From: Aplectana chamaeleonis
Taxonomy: Eukaryota > Nematoda > Chromadorea > Rhabditida > Cosmocercidae
Reading direction: 5' to 3'
Length of the DNA stretch: 64,000 nucleotides
Assembly (NCBI GenBank): GCA_029168955.1
Contig: JAPDOI010000175.1
Location: forward strand, 62,001 to 126,000
The notes beneath the pieces were generated by a model. It did no database searches. It saw nothing but the letters and a program-made list of their open reading frames with translations, and was not told where the DNA came from. Positions 10,811 to 23,133 of this stretch are shown in pieces. A program made the translations under genes and the position numbers. Numbering within the stretch: position 1 is the stretch's first letter; every line of letters starts with the position of its first letter.

Positions 10811-11405
10811 ACTAGTGCCATCTAATTTAAAGGGAATAGACCTTTTCCGTACTGCACTATCAGTAATTGTTCTTTCGCCAAAAAAATTTCGTTGAGATCG
10901 CGAAATGGCTTGACTGCGGCCCATCCTTTCGCGTAGTGGTAGAACATAATATGGCGAATATGAGTGTGTCTTTAGAGGCGCGTTTTTCAGACTAAATATT
11001 GAGGAATAATTCTATATTGATATTGAGGGCGGAACGCCAATTTTTTTTCTAATGAAAAACGCTTTAATAGACACGTTCCATAATTATGCATAAACCCAAA
11101 AGATATCACTGGAGTGATCGTAAAATGAGGAACATGTTCACTATCAACACCTTTATATAATAGATAGATGTGAAAACCCAGAGGTTCCCTAACACCTATT
11201 GGGTGCCCCTCGCACACGTGAGCTCTGTGATATTCCGGCCTCGCTTGATTCACCTGCTCGGGTCACCCGAAGCAGCAAGAGGGCGCAAACACGGCTACCG
11301 CGTTAGAGGGGGGGTCAATACCTCCTTCCAGCCCGGACGCTTGATACGTACAGGGTGACCTAAATAGCGGGTCTTGGCTCTCTTTACCCCTATCCTTGGC
11401 TACTT
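10811..11405. other. No gene recognised
   Basis: Intergenic sequence with no exon, RNA or repeat structure that I can support. Confidence 0.4.
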
Positions 11406-12153
11406 ACAAGGAAACCACAATAAGTCATAGTGACCATTCCAAATGAAATGTACTTACCTAGAACCACTTTTGAACGAAAATGCCCATCGCAGCTGCCTAG
11501 ACCCACTCTGAAAAAAGCTATGAGCGTTTTTTCTGTGATTTTCGTCCCTATTGTACCCTCCAGAAAGCGCATTATTTTTACGCAATTCCGGAAACGGACC
11601 TGATAATCGTGTTCAGCGCCCAAAACTTCCCCACTAAGCGAAGTTTGGGTGAAGGAACAATTTCAAAACTTTTCGCAGACTAACAGCGTTTTGGACTTGT
11701 ACGGATTTTCGGTTGGGCGTTTACTTTTACCAATTAGAGGGCTCCGGAAGCGTTTTAGAAACATTGTCCAGATTTGACTTAAAATTCGTTCTGGGGGTTA
11801 TTTGGGGTGCTGATCACGAATCTGAGGTTCATTTGTCGTTTTTCCGAAGTTTTCGACTATATTTGTTCAAAGCTTCCCACTGGCAGAGAAAATTAACGGC
11901 AAAATCAACTTTTGACGATTTCCGGAATGTGACCACAGATGCAGCTCAAATAGTTCCTATGGGGGTTATCTGGAGTGCTGAACACGAATCTGATGTCAGT
12001 TTATCGATTTTTGTCAGCTTACGGTAGATTACGGTTGGTACACGGTAGTTTGGTCGAAGTCTCAGATTTGTCTCAAAGTTTCTATGTGGGGGTTATTTGG
12101 GGTGCTGAATACGAATTCGATGTCCATTTGTCGATTATCGGAATGTTGAGGTA
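11406..12153. repeat. Outer repeat R, left half (interrupted at 12153)
   Basis: This is the left half of an older interspersed repeat whose ends are inverted: ACCACAATAAGTCATAGTGA here and TCACTATGACTTATTGTGGT near 17945. An uninterrupted relative lies at 62200-62880. The repeat stops at the TA (12152-12153) where the foldback element begins. Confidence 0.8.
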
Positions 12154-15100
12154 CAGTGCGGTCGGCTGCCAAGGGTAAAAAGGCTGCGGCGAGCGGCGGC
12201 CGCCGCCGTTTTTGTGCGGCGTCCGATTCAAGAACGGTTTACCAGGTTTAACGACTTCCCTGGTTGACTCTGTTTCTGTGACACTATCGAGGCAGCCCTG
12301 CGATTCTGCCAAATAAGTTTGAAGAAATTTCGAAAAGTTTGAATTTTTTTCGATAAATTGAACTGAGAGGATGACGAGTCTTCAGAAACTCATAAACATT
12401 TTCAAAACAACGGCTTATGATCAAAGAAATTTGTATGTGAAACAAAACATGCAGTATACCGTGCATAAAACATTTTCTCAGAAAACTGCGAGCTGGAAAT
12501 AAAAATACTCTGGATGAAAATTACTATACTGCACTGCAGAGCCCGATTGAAATCAATTTTCGGCTCAGACAAGCCTATGTTGATTGAAATGTTATAATGA
12601 TGATTCAAGTGATTTATAAGCACAACCACGAATACACACAAAAATTTTCTGGTTGAACGGGCATTTTTGAAAAATTTTCAAAAACTAGCGTTTTTTTTTC
12701 GGAAATTCAATGTCTATTTAAAGACCCTAACAAGTTTACATATTTGATTTGATTGATGCTTTTTATAAAGCTAGGTATGTGACGCCACCAGTGAAGTTAT
12801 CTGGTCATTTTTGATAGCTGATTTCCAAATCATCATTTACTCAACATTGTTCCGCGAGACGTGACCAGTTTGTATGAGGTCCTCGAGCGTATAGCTCCTG
12901 TAAAAAAGATTTTTCGAAGAAGTTAGCTATGAAAAGGCTCATGTGAGCATCAGTAAAAAACAGCAGAATATAAGAAACACGAAAACGAGAAATTTTGTTT
13001 TTTTTTTGGAATTTCGCATTTTTCGTTGTATTTCTGTTGTGTTTCAGCACTTATTGAAAAGCTTCACTGTGCAATGCAGCGGTGATGACTCTGCTTTCTG
13101 ATGAGGGCGCCCATTTCTACATTATAAAATAGTTTGAGGCTAAAATAGAAAAAAATGGCTGAGAAATTTGTTTTCAAAAACTGCTTCGCGCTCACTTTAG
13201 TGGCATTTCTTTCATATCCAGGTTTATCTAGATTTATGAGAAGAAATGGGTTATGATACTCCAGCAAAAGTTTATTCGCGTTTCAGTGAACATTTCTGAA
13301 ACCCATGTAGAAGTTTTCATAAAAAAAACGATTTAACTTCGGTTTTGCAAAAAATAATGATATCAAAAGTTCAATATTTGCACCTACGTCAAACAATTTG
13401 TACTTGAGCTTTACCAACGCGTTTTTCACATATAAAAGAGAAAAAGGATTGCGGTTGAACCTCACAGTGTGGACGAGTTTACCTAAGTGGTCATGAAAAA
13501 AAACAAGAACCAAACACGGCTGGTCCTGCTCACAACTATTTTCCTCAGAGTATATTGATCCCAAATCAGTCCATATCGTGATAATGAAGCGAAACGCTCA
13601 CACACAGAATAGTAATGAGCCAAGCCTCTAAATAGGCAACAAAGAAAATCTCAAACGTGGATGCGAAAATATTAGATTTTTTCGTTGATGGAATTCTGAG
13701 CCCAGGGTCCGATCTGGGCTCACTATTGACAGATGGCTGTCATTAGAGTGAAACCGACGCAATCCGTGCTCGCTCACAAAAACCCCCAAACTACATTCAT
13801 ATACATAGAAAAAGCTCATACGCCAAATTTTGTTCGAAATGTAATTCGGAGAGGCAAGATATGCGCAGAAAACGACCAGCGTTTTCATAAAAAACAAAAT
13901 TTGAAAAAATATGAATCCGCTGATCCAGCAGCGATTCTTTCACGCTAGTGTACAGTTGCGAATATGTGGGTTGTGGCAAATGTCATAGCTCTTCAAAATG
14001 TGCCCTAGATTCCTGGGGCCGTATTCATCATTGAAATGCCGGGTAAATCTTACTTTACATTTAACTTACCCGGAGCCGATAACTTACTCCCTGCGAAACG
14101 GTATTCATCACACACTTACTTACCCGGGTAAGATCACGCGCAAAATGTGTTTATTGTGCACTTACCGAAACACTGAATAGGCGACGTTAATTTGAAATTC
14201 TTTCGCCGATTCATACTTTTTTATTCAAAGGGGCTAAAGAGAAGTGCATTGGTTTGATGATTAATGAAAACTTTGAAGTACATCATAGGGGGCCCCTCCT
14301 ATATAGAAAATGACATCATTTAACATTACTGACTATTCAATTTCTTCTAGCGAGAATCTTCCAGAGGCACTCGTTAATTTTTTTTTCTAATCGCTGTCCT
14401 GCTCTAGCGGAGGATTACTCTATGATGGAATTTTTCCTCTAGGAGTATTAGGTTTTAGATAAAGCTATCCACTACTCATTTTTGTCTTTTTTCGGTCCAG
14501 TTTTTCAACCGAATTTGATACACCGTTCAAAAGCGCCAATTTGTTCCTATCTAAGATTTTCTTGAGCTCTCAGCTACTCTTGGTGGGTCACGAGTTTCAG
14601 GGGAAAATTCGGTAAATTTTTTTGCAAATGTTCACCGATCGGCCAACGATAAATATACCCTTTCGTGCGTAATACAAATCGACGAAAAAAAGCCAAAGGA
14701 TTCTTCTATATTGCGTCGTGCTTATTTAATTGTAGAGAAAAAACTCAAACCCATTATTTATTCGGCACAATAAATTTTGGCATTAGAAAGGCGGCTCTCC
14801 CTCTGTCGTATTCTGCTGGAAGTTTTCTTCTAAAAATCACTTCATTGCGAATTGTCAAGTATTTTTTTTTCAAAATTCGAAGAAAAAGCAGAAAAAGGTG
14901 GCAGAAAGTTGACCATTCGCAAATTATCTATGGTGGATGAGAATATTACCTGTACAAATGTACTGTGAGATTTGAGGTCCAAACTCATTGCACAGAAAAA
15001 AGTTCGAATCGCGAAAATGTCGAGCACTTAAGCCATAAATTGAATTCGAGCGTCAGGATCACAGATTATCATTTTCTAGAAGGAGCGTCAAAATTATTAG

Positions 15101-17641
15101 ATAAAGGAACGACAGCGTTCTTGGCAGCTACACTATTACCATATGACCTGAGAAATTCAATTGGGCCAAGGATATTGTTTTCTCAAACTATTACTTTCGA
15201 TTCAGCACAATATAACCTAACTCAGTAAGAGTTCGGTGAACACTGGCACGAGGAGTATAAAGCCGAAAAGAAAATCTTTAGTTGCATTTTCTGATGCATT
15301 CAAAATTTGGTAAAGAAATCTAGTGGACAGAAGCAAGGAAAGTCTAGCGCTTTTTCACGACAGACAACAAAAACCAATGAGAACACGCATGAAAAAACAT
15401 TTATAACTTTCTGTTTGCGGAAAGAAACATTGAATTAATCATGAAAAAGGCAAAATAACCTATAATCAAACGAGTAGTTTTAATTGTCGATGAAAATAAT
15501 GCGCTCCATTGCTGTTTCCGCGGTGAGTGCAGCTGTAGCCGGCTGGGAGTAAAATTTACCCGGCTCCATACGTCGGGTGAATTTTAACTGGATTTTTACT
15601 CGGAAATCGCGAGTAAGTAAGCGTGTGAATACCGGGTAAGTGCCAAATTCGAAGGACTTTACACTTACCTCGCGGGTAAATCACTGATGAATACGGCCCC
15701 TGGTGGCATCGATATGCCCTCGTCCGGGTAATTACGGACTTCGCACCTCCAGTTGGACGTGTCAGGGCACTACAACCCGATGCCAGGAGGAATGCAGGGC
15801 ACATTCAGAGGAGCTATGATATTCGCCACAATCTACTTCTTCGCATCCTTACACTAGCGTGAAACAATCGTTGCTGGATCGGCGGATTCATACCGTTGCA
15901 AATTTAGTTTTCTGTGAAAACGTTGGTCGTTTTCTGCGCACATCCTCCCTCTCCGAATCACATTTCGAACAAAATTTGGCGTATGAGTTTTTTCTATGTA
16001 TATGAATGTTATTTGGGTGTTCTTGTGAGCGAGCACGAATTTCGTCGATTCCACTCTAATGACAGTCATTTGTCAATAGTGAGCCCAGATCGGACCCTAA
16101 GCGCAGAATTCCATGAACGAAAAAATCACATGTTTTCGCATCCACTCTTGAGATTTTCTTTGTTGCCTATATAGAGGCTTAGCCCATTACTATTCTGTGT
16201 GTGAGCGTTTCGCTTCATTATCACAATATGGACTGATTTGGGATCAATTTACTCTGAGGAAAATAGTTCTGAGCATGACCAGCTGTGTTTGGTTCCCGTT
16301 TTTTTCATGACCACTTAGGTTTACTCGTCCACAGTGTTAGGTTCAATTGCAATCCTTTTTCTCTATTATATGTGACAAGCGCGTTGGTAAAGCTTAAATA
16401 CGAATTGTTTGACGTCGGTGCAAATATTGAACTTTTGATATCATTATTTTTTGCAAAACCGAAGTTCAATCGTTTTCTATGAAAACTTCTACATGGGTTT
16501 CAGAAATGTTCACTGAAACGCGAATAAACTTTTGCTGCAGTATCATAACCAATTCCTTCTCATTAATCCAGACAAACCTGGATATGAAAAAAGTGCCACT
16601 AACGTGAGCGCGAAGCAGTTTTTGAAAACAAATTTCTAACCCATTTTTCTATATTTTGGCCTTAAACTAATTTATAATCTAGAAATGGGTGCCCTCATCA
16701 GAAAGCAGAGTTATCATCGCTGCATTGCACAGTGTAGCTTTTTAATAAGTGCTGAAACACAACAGAAAAAACGAAAAATGCGAAATTCCAAAAAAAAACA
16801 AATTTTCTCGTTTTCGTGTTTTTTATATTCCGCTATTTTTTACTGATGCCCACATGGACTTTTTCATAGCTAACTTTTCTGGAAAAGCGTTTTTATAGGA
16901 GCTATACACTCGAGGACCTCATAAACTGGTCACGTCTCGCGGAACAATGTTGAGTAAATGATGATTTGGAAATCAGCTATCAAAAATGACCAGATAACTT
17001 CACTGGTGGCGTCACATACCTAGCTCTAAAAAAAGCATCAATCAAATCAAAGAAGTGTTCTTGTTAGGGTCTTTAAGTAGACATTGAATTTCCGAAAAAA
17101 AAAACGCTAGTTTTTGAAATTTTTTCAAAAATGTCCGTTCAACCAGAAAATTTTTGTGTGTATTCGTGGTTGTGCATATAAATCATTTGAATCACCATTA
17201 TAACATTTCAAGCAACATAGGCTTGTCTGAGCCGAAAATTCATTTCGATCGGGCTCTGCAGGGCTGTATTGTAATTTTCATCCAGAGTATTTTTATTTTC
17301 AGCTCGGAGTTTTCTGAGAAAATGGTTTATACACGGTATACTGCATGTTTTGTATCACTTACAAATTTCTTTGATCATAAGCCGTTGTTTTGGAAATGTT
17401 TATGAGTTTCTGAAGACTCGTCATCCTCTCAGTTCAATTTATCGACAAAAATTCAAACTTTTCGAAATTTCTTCAAACTTATTTGGCAGAATCGCAGGGC
17501 TGCCTCGATAGTGTCACAGAAACAGAGTCAACCAGGGAAGTCGTTAAACCTGGTAAACCGTTCTTGAATCGGACGCCGCACAAAAACGGCGGCGGCCGCC
17601 GCTCGCCGCCGCCTTTTTACCCTTGGCAGCCGGCCGCACTG
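12154..17641. mobile_element. 5.5-kb foldback (long-TIR) element, Tc1/mariner-like ends
   Basis: The terminal repeats begin CAGTGCGGTCGGCTGCCAAG and continue as about 1.85-kb inverted arms (12154 to about 14012; about 15786 to 17641), similar throughout but clearly diverged. TA flanks both ends (12152-12153 and 17642-17643). The homologous unoccupied site at about 62585 reads AAGGTAGGTTTAGG with one TA. CAGT termini with TA duplication fit Tc1/mariner-type integration. Arm ORFs are mirrored (for example 13628-13897 minus and 15914-16174 plus), but no transposase motif is recognisable. Confidence 0.88.
14016..15699. mobile_element. 1.7-kb TIR element in the foldback loop, 3-bp duplication CTG
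   Basis: Inverted ends GGGCCGTATTCATCA and TGATGAATACGGCCC are flanked by CTG at 14013-14015 and 15700-15702. Subterminal motifs ACTTACCCGG and CCGGGTAAG repeat near both ends, as expected of transposase-binding sites. GGGCC termini with a 3-bp target resemble PIF/Harbinger elements. No transposase ORF is seen, so it is probably non-autonomous. Confidence 0.8.
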
Positions 17642-17643
17642 TA

Positions 17644-17976
17644 GGTTTTGCCCTCTAAATGGCATGTTACCTACCGTAACCTACAGTAAACCTCAAAATC
17701 TTTAGGAGCGAACCCCAGGTTCGGGTTCAGCACCCCAGATTACCCCTACGTACATGTTTTTAGCAAAATCCGGAGAAAAATTTAAAAACAGCCTAAAAAT
17801 TCCATGGGAAAGCCTAAACCTTGCCGCGAGGCCTTAAAAAGTACTCATAACTTTTTTCAGAGTGGGTCTAGGCAGCTGCGATAGGCATATTCGGACTTTT
17901 CGTCCAAAAATGGTTCAAGAAAATGACATTTCATTTGGAATGGTCACTATGACTTATTGTGGTTCCCTTGTTAGAC
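17644..17976. repeat. Outer repeat R, right half
   Basis: This continues the repeat interrupted at 12153. It matches 62590-62880 (cues CAGTAAACCTCA and CACCCCAGATTACCCCTAC) and ends in the inverse of the sequence around 11410-11450. Confidence 0.8.
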
Positions 17977-18179
17977 CTAAAGAACCTTCGAGTGCGGGAG
18001 GTTCGATGTGGGTTTCCCTCATATCCAACTGCTGTACAATGCACCATGTCGCGACGCAGTATCCTCACCCAGGGCTACGGCCTACAGGGTTCTCCATAAT
18101 TATAGGCGCGCAAGGGTCGAAGTGTTTTTCGAACTTTAGATTGGAACTTAACTATAACAAACATGGATAAGCTTATCGG

Positions 18180-19050
18180 TAGTGTTGTGAAGACAACACA
18201 ATCACCAGATCCATGAATGCCAGCCATCTTCTAGAATACTAGTAAGAAGTTCGCTTCCAAAGCCACTGCAGCGTTCTCCCAGGTAGTCATTGTCCATCTC
18301 GATCCAGAATTTCCGAAGTGCAGCTTTCAGAGAGTTCAAATTTGTGGAATGAGATTCACAGACCTTCGATTTGACCAAAGATCACATTGAAAAGTCTAAA
18401 GAGTTCAGCCACGGGACGCATGATGACCAATCTTCGTGCGAGCTGAAGTCAGGAAAGACGCGACGGCACCACTCTCGAGGGGACTTTACAATAATCGCTT
18501 GCTAAAAGTCCTGTAGAAAGCAGCAGTTTCTGCTGGCGAAGTTAGAGATTGTCCTATAGGGCTCTAAAATATTCTCGTGGATTGCTTGCTTATGAACTTC
18601 CGTGTCAATTTTGACACCAGAATTAATAAAATCGCTCGTGATTGGTTTCTAACCCATGACAAAAATATGATGACCTGACCTTCCAGTGATTTTTGCTCTC
18701 TATATAGCTGCCAATATGCTCCTAGTGACAAAACGATCGTTTTGAAAAGGTTCACTAGCGGCTCCACCGTAAAGACTTCCTCATTTGAGAAGACAACGGT
18801 ACGATGCGTGACTCCTGTAAAACGACGCAAAGCGTCGTGTCTTTCTCAAATTTTTGCAGCTTGCTATCTGCAAAGAGCACTTGAGATTTTCTCAAACGAC
18901 ACTCTCAACAGGGTGGCTGACCGTCGCGATTTCGATCGATTCGGTTTCGGATCTTCTTAGCATGCCTTCTAAATCTGTCGACTTTGCCCAGGAATGCATC
19001 AAGCTAAGCGAGACGGCTGCTTGCCTCTTGCTTCCTAGATAGTTTTAGAG
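18180..19050 (-). pseudogene. Tc1/mariner-type (DDE) transposase pseudogene
   Basis: Read on the minus strand with several frameshifts and stops, the order matches a nematode DDE transposase. It has RRFASFYRSHASYRCLL, then VVFSNEEVFTVEPLVN (family FSDEK-type first catalytic region), then FINSGVKIDTEVHKQ, then CCFLQDF (second catalytic region), then EWCRRVFPDFSSHEDW with WLNSLDFSM (family SPDLNPLDFS region), then the C-terminal LKAALRKFWIEMDNDYL. It lies next to the outer repeat R but belongs to neither R nor the foldback. It cannot make an intact enzyme. Confidence 0.8.
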
Positions 19051-19825
19051 TGCAAAGTGGAGCGAATCGGCGATAGCTCTTGAAGTGTGCCCTTCACTCT
19101 GCATAGCGATGGCGGCACTGCAAATCGGATGAGCTTCCATTATGCTGCTTTCGAGAACAGTATCAATGAAGTAGTTATGGAAACACGGAGCTTACATATG
19201 AAAGTACATGATAATTCAAAAATACAGGAAATCGGTTGCCGAAATTTTCAATGGAGGTGAAGTGAAGCAGCGCGTCGGTAATTCTGGAACACCCGGTCAT
19301 GCCATCGGTGGACAAGTGGCCTGGATCCCTCGGCCGCATCCTAGCCGCCAGAGAACTTACATCCGCACCAAAGCTCGCCTGCAAGCGTAGTGCCACGCGG
19401 AATAGTAAAGACTCGGTGTGCTAAGCCTGACACAGGAGTGCTTTGACGAAACCCATTATGTGTGAATGGATCCTGCTGCTCCTGGCTATAACTACGATGT
19501 TAATGACCAGTTAAACCTAACCCACAACTAATCCGCTCGGGACAAACCAGCTCCTACCTTCTATTTCGCTTGACGCGATAACACCACACAAATATGACAC
19601 ATCACTTCAACGCTTGCTGGCATTCGTGCGGTTGTGTTGCTGAGTTCTCCCTCGTCCAAGACGCTATTTCGTCTCTCTGCGGCTATTCTTGGCTTACTTG
19701 GTTACGATTCTTGCCCGTGTCGATCATCTTTGGCAAGGGGATATATCATAGACGGCATTAAACTTTGCCTCGCTGGCAGGATATTGATCTTCTGATTTTT
19801 CCCGTTTGACGATCTTTGGACTTGT
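19051..19825. other. No gene recognised
   Basis: Mixed-composition sequence upstream of the CR1-like ORF1. It may include the 5' UTR of that element, but no feature is supported. Confidence 0.35.
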
Positions 19826-20493
19826 TTGATTCATTTTGCTGACATGGTTGCTCCTGTTTGTTCCATTTGGAATTCGCTGAGGAGCAACTCGAATGGAGCA
19901 AGTGCACCGACTTCGCTAGTTGATGCAATCAAGGAGGTCAATAATTCGAAAAAAGTGCCCGTTTGCGTCAAAACCGTGCTGTCACAAATCGCTGATCAAC
20001 TCCAAAGTATTATCGACGAAAACATCAATCTCCTCCGGGAAAAGGAAGAACTGAAGTCCCAACTGCAGGCAATTTTTAATGTTTCTTTGAGCTCTGTTAT
20101 AAATAATGATTCAACGGATGGTTCCTTTGTTCATTGTGATAAAAAGGAGAGGCTTAGATCAATCGTTGTGTGCAATATTCCTGAACCCTTTCACCATCAT
20201 GTAGTAGTAGGACCACTTATGATCATGACAAGGTCATGAATATTCTTGAGCATCTCAATGTGGAGTGCAGACCTACCGCTGTGTATCTCTTAGGCCGTCC
20301 TAATGATAGAAACAAAAGGCCGTTCAAAGTTGTGCTACCTACTCGTTTTCATCAGCAGCAACATGTGAAAAGAGCTTCTCGCCTACGCTCCTTTCCAGGC
20401 AGAGTTTTCCTTAGGGAATCCCTGACTGGGGAGGAATTGAAGCGCAGACGTGAAGCTAGACTCTCTTCCATTTCGGGGACTTTCAAATGCTGA
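19826..20493 (+). pseudogene. CR1-like retrotransposon ORF1 (coiled-coil nucleic-acid-binding type), frameshifted
   Basis: Two overlapping frames make one degraded ORF1. The first (19826-20239) has a coiled-coil-like heptad region (IADQLQSIIDENINLLREKE). The second (from about 20206) contains NILEHLNVECRPTAVYLLGR, RPFKVVLPTRF and the tail FLRESLTGEELKRRREARL, an arrangement common in ORF1 of nematode CR1-like elements. The switch is a frameshift near 20206-20239. It lies upstream of an endonuclease fragment in the normal ORF1-ORF2 order. Confidence 0.7.
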
Positions 20494-20617
20494 GGTGAGT
20501 TCTGGACATGGAAGTGTGAACGTGGCTCAAACTACCTCTGGTACCCAAGGCAACTTATGAAGGTCACCTGTTTCTTAAGATCACAGTAGCTCTGGTTCTA
20601 GTGGACGTTCTGATAAT

Positions 20618-21007
20618 ATGCTATGTCTGTATGCTAATATAAGATCCTTAGCAAGTAATTCCAGCCACTTTGATAACGTTCTTAGTTCTCGTTTCAATAT
20701 TTTTGCCTTCTCCGACACCTGGCTCAAAAGCCGTCACCTCATTTCCACATTGTTTGGAAACTGGTTAAAGGACTATACTGTTTTCCGCTGCGATCGTGCC
20801 CGTCGTAAAGGCGGTGGGGTAGCCATTTTCGTGAGAAACACCTTTCCGCATTCTGTTCTCCTCTCGAAATCTGTAAGGGATGGGTATGACATTCTTGCTT
20901 TGGATATTTACTTCAATGGGAACCCGGTCCGGTTTAGGGTTCTTTATAGGATGCCTTCTTGTACTGCGCCAAACTCGGTGCAACTTGTCAAAGCGATAAG
21001 TGATTAA
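20618..21007 (+). pseudogene. CR1-like retrotransposon ORF2, endonuclease N-terminal fragment
   Basis: It encodes LYANIRSLASNSSHFD, FAFSDTWLKSR, GGGVAIFVRN and VLYRMPSC, homologous to the endonuclease at 5556 onward but diverged from it, so it is a different copy or subfamily. It ends abruptly at about 21007, before the catalytic GDFN block, where an RTE fragment begins. The junction marks an old insertion or deletion. Confidence 0.8.
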
Positions 21008-21041
21008 GTCACCTCGGAATACCCGGTAGTTATTTTTTTCT

Positions 21042-21560
21042 CAATGTTGGAAGACTCACCGCCAGAAGTCGAGAACTTGCAAGAAGTCGTCGTGTGGACA
21101 TTTGGTGCATCCAGGAGACGCGCTGTAAAGATTCCAAGTTAAGGGATCTTGGAGATGGATACGAGCTTTACCATGGATCAATAGACCGAAATGGAGTCAG
21201 AATTGTTATAGGCGAGAAACTGAGGGACTGCGTCGCTGCTGTAGATCGGGTCTCGGATCGTCTTATGGCTGTCAAAATAGACCCAGAAGCGGCTTCGATG
21301 CGAGTGGTTCGGTTTATGCTACGCGACCGGGATGCTCAGATGAAGCAAAGGCTGTCTTCTGACAGGACCTTGAGCAAGTCGCACAATCCATCGGAGACGA
21401 CGAAACGCTGTTGATTGGTGGTGACCTGAACGGGCATGTGGGCTCTGAGCGAGGCGAATTCGAGGAAAATCACGGAGGGCACGGTTTCGGTGCAGGGTTC
21501 GGCGTGAGGTGGGATGTATCACAGAGGGGGGGTCGGACCAGTCGAGATCCGGTGGGATGG
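21042..21560 (+). pseudogene. RTE-type retrotransposon endonuclease domain, frameshifted
   Basis: It begins NVGRLTARSRELARSRRVDI and continues WCIQETRCKDSKLRDLGDG, ELYHGSIDRNGV and SDRLMAVKI, the standard RTE endonuclease N-terminus. After a frameshift near 21311 it gives SIGDDETLLIGGDLNGHVGS, containing the catalytic GGDLNGH block, then HGGHGFG. It breaks off at about 21560; the same element resumes near 24733. Confidence 0.85.
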
Positions 21561-21564
21561 GGGG

Positions 21565-22222
21565 TCGGACCTTCGGTCAACCAAGAACCAAGATAGACTT
21601 CTATCAGGGCGGGGTTAAGAGCAAAATGACGGCATAATGAGATCACAATAAGAGGCCAAAATAAAACTGGAGTTCATACTGAGAGAGCACAATGAGACAG
21701 GAGATCAAAAAAGAAACTGAATAGTGAGAAACAACTGCAAAAAAATGAGGCGAGAATTGTAATGGAGATGTGAAAATAAGGCAGGAACACACAAGAAGAG
21801 CTTACAATTCACTGGTGATAAAGCATGCAAGACACTAGAGGACAGACAGTAGCATGGCAATCGTTAATGACTCTAGCATGGAGAAGGAGTCGCGGGCAGG
21901 TAAACTGTGTCACCACAGCGCTCCTGGATATGTTAGTAGCAGTGGTGTTGAGTATTCGCTGTCATCGAGGTCATTACAAGCGGACTATCCTGTCAACGAA
22001 ACGAAACAGGTGTTCTTAAATTTAGTAATCTAATCATTTTCAGGCGATTTAGGATTCACAGGTTCGATCCCGCTAAAGATAAAAAATTTTGCATTTCTGA
22101 GAAATTATGGATAGTTGACTGTTTGAGAAGAGCATTGTTCACTGTTATGTGTCTTGCAATTTACTCCACGGAATTGACTCGTGTCCAAGATGCGATATCG
22201 CCTGAAGCATAGGATTTTTATG
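21565..22222. other. No gene recognised (insert inside the RTE element)
   Basis: This is part of the roughly 3.1-kb foreign stretch that splits the RTE element. A lone B-box-like GGTTCGATCCC occurs at about 22061 without a matching A-box or stems, so no tRNA is called. Confidence 0.4.
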
Positions 22223-23121
22223 CTCTGAGGGCACACAGGTGCGGTTGCGGGCGCGGAACACACATGTTGAATACACATGTCCGCATGTGAAAACGCACTC
22301 AAAATTTCATGGATGCAGCTTCAATCCGAACAGCGCCAAATAGGGTGGGCGGAGCCTGTTTTCATGCCCTGAGGGCACATAGGTGCGGTTTCGCGCATGA
22401 AAACCTCGTATAGTAATTGGCTATCCGGGAGTGAAAACGCATCCAAAATTCCATGGACGCAGCTCTAAGCCGAAGAGCGCTACATAGGGTGGGTGCATGA
22501 AAAAGTCGATAGCTGTGAAATATTTACAAGCACTTACGAAATTTGAATTAGGGAGTCTGGCGTTGCTACAACGTGCGGAAATCCTAGTCACGGACCCAAG
22601 TTATCAATTTCATTCTTTTAACCGGTTAAAAACGGTCTTTGAAGACCTATTTTTAGGTGTGATACAGTCGATTGTATCACACCTAAAAATGAGTCTTCAA
22701 AGACCGTTTTTAACCGGGTAAAAGAATGAAGTTGATTACTTGGGCCCATGACCAGGTTTTCCGCACGTTGTAGCAATGCGAAACTCCCTAATTAAAAGTT
22801 CGATAAATACTTGTAAATATTTCACAGCTGTAGATTTTTTCATGAATTCCACCCTATGTAGCGCTGTTCGGCTCAAAGCTGCGTCCATGAAATTTTGGGT
22901 GCGTTTTCGCGTCCTGACAGCCAATTGCGTAATGTGGTTTTCATGCCCGAAACAGCACATATGTGCCCTCAGGGCATGAAAACAGGCCCCGCCCACCATA
23001 TGTAGCGCTGTTCGGCTTGGAATTCGTCCATGGAATTTTGGATGCATTTCATATTCGGACAGCCAATTGCGAAATGTTGTTTTTATGCTCGAAACCGCAC
23101 AATGTGCCCTCAGAGATGAGG
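22223..23121. mobile_element. Palindromic MITE, about 0.9 kb, centre near 22671
   Basis: The two halves are inverted copies of each other. Shared blocks include GTGAAATATTTACAA, TTGCTACAACGTGCGG, GGTTAAAAACGGTCTTTGAA and TTAGGTGTGATACA, the last meeting its inverse at the centre. Each half also contains two diverged copies of a subrepeat (GCCCTGAGGGCACA, TCCATGGA, AGCGCTACATAGGGTGG). The core recurs at 61684-61992. No coding capacity is seen. Confidence 0.85.
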
Positions 23122-23133
23122 AGTGAGGCATGT

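Noticed and set aside
10703..10924. Minus ORF with repeated FIYLFIYL
   Set aside because: Translation of the (AAAT)n microsatellite.
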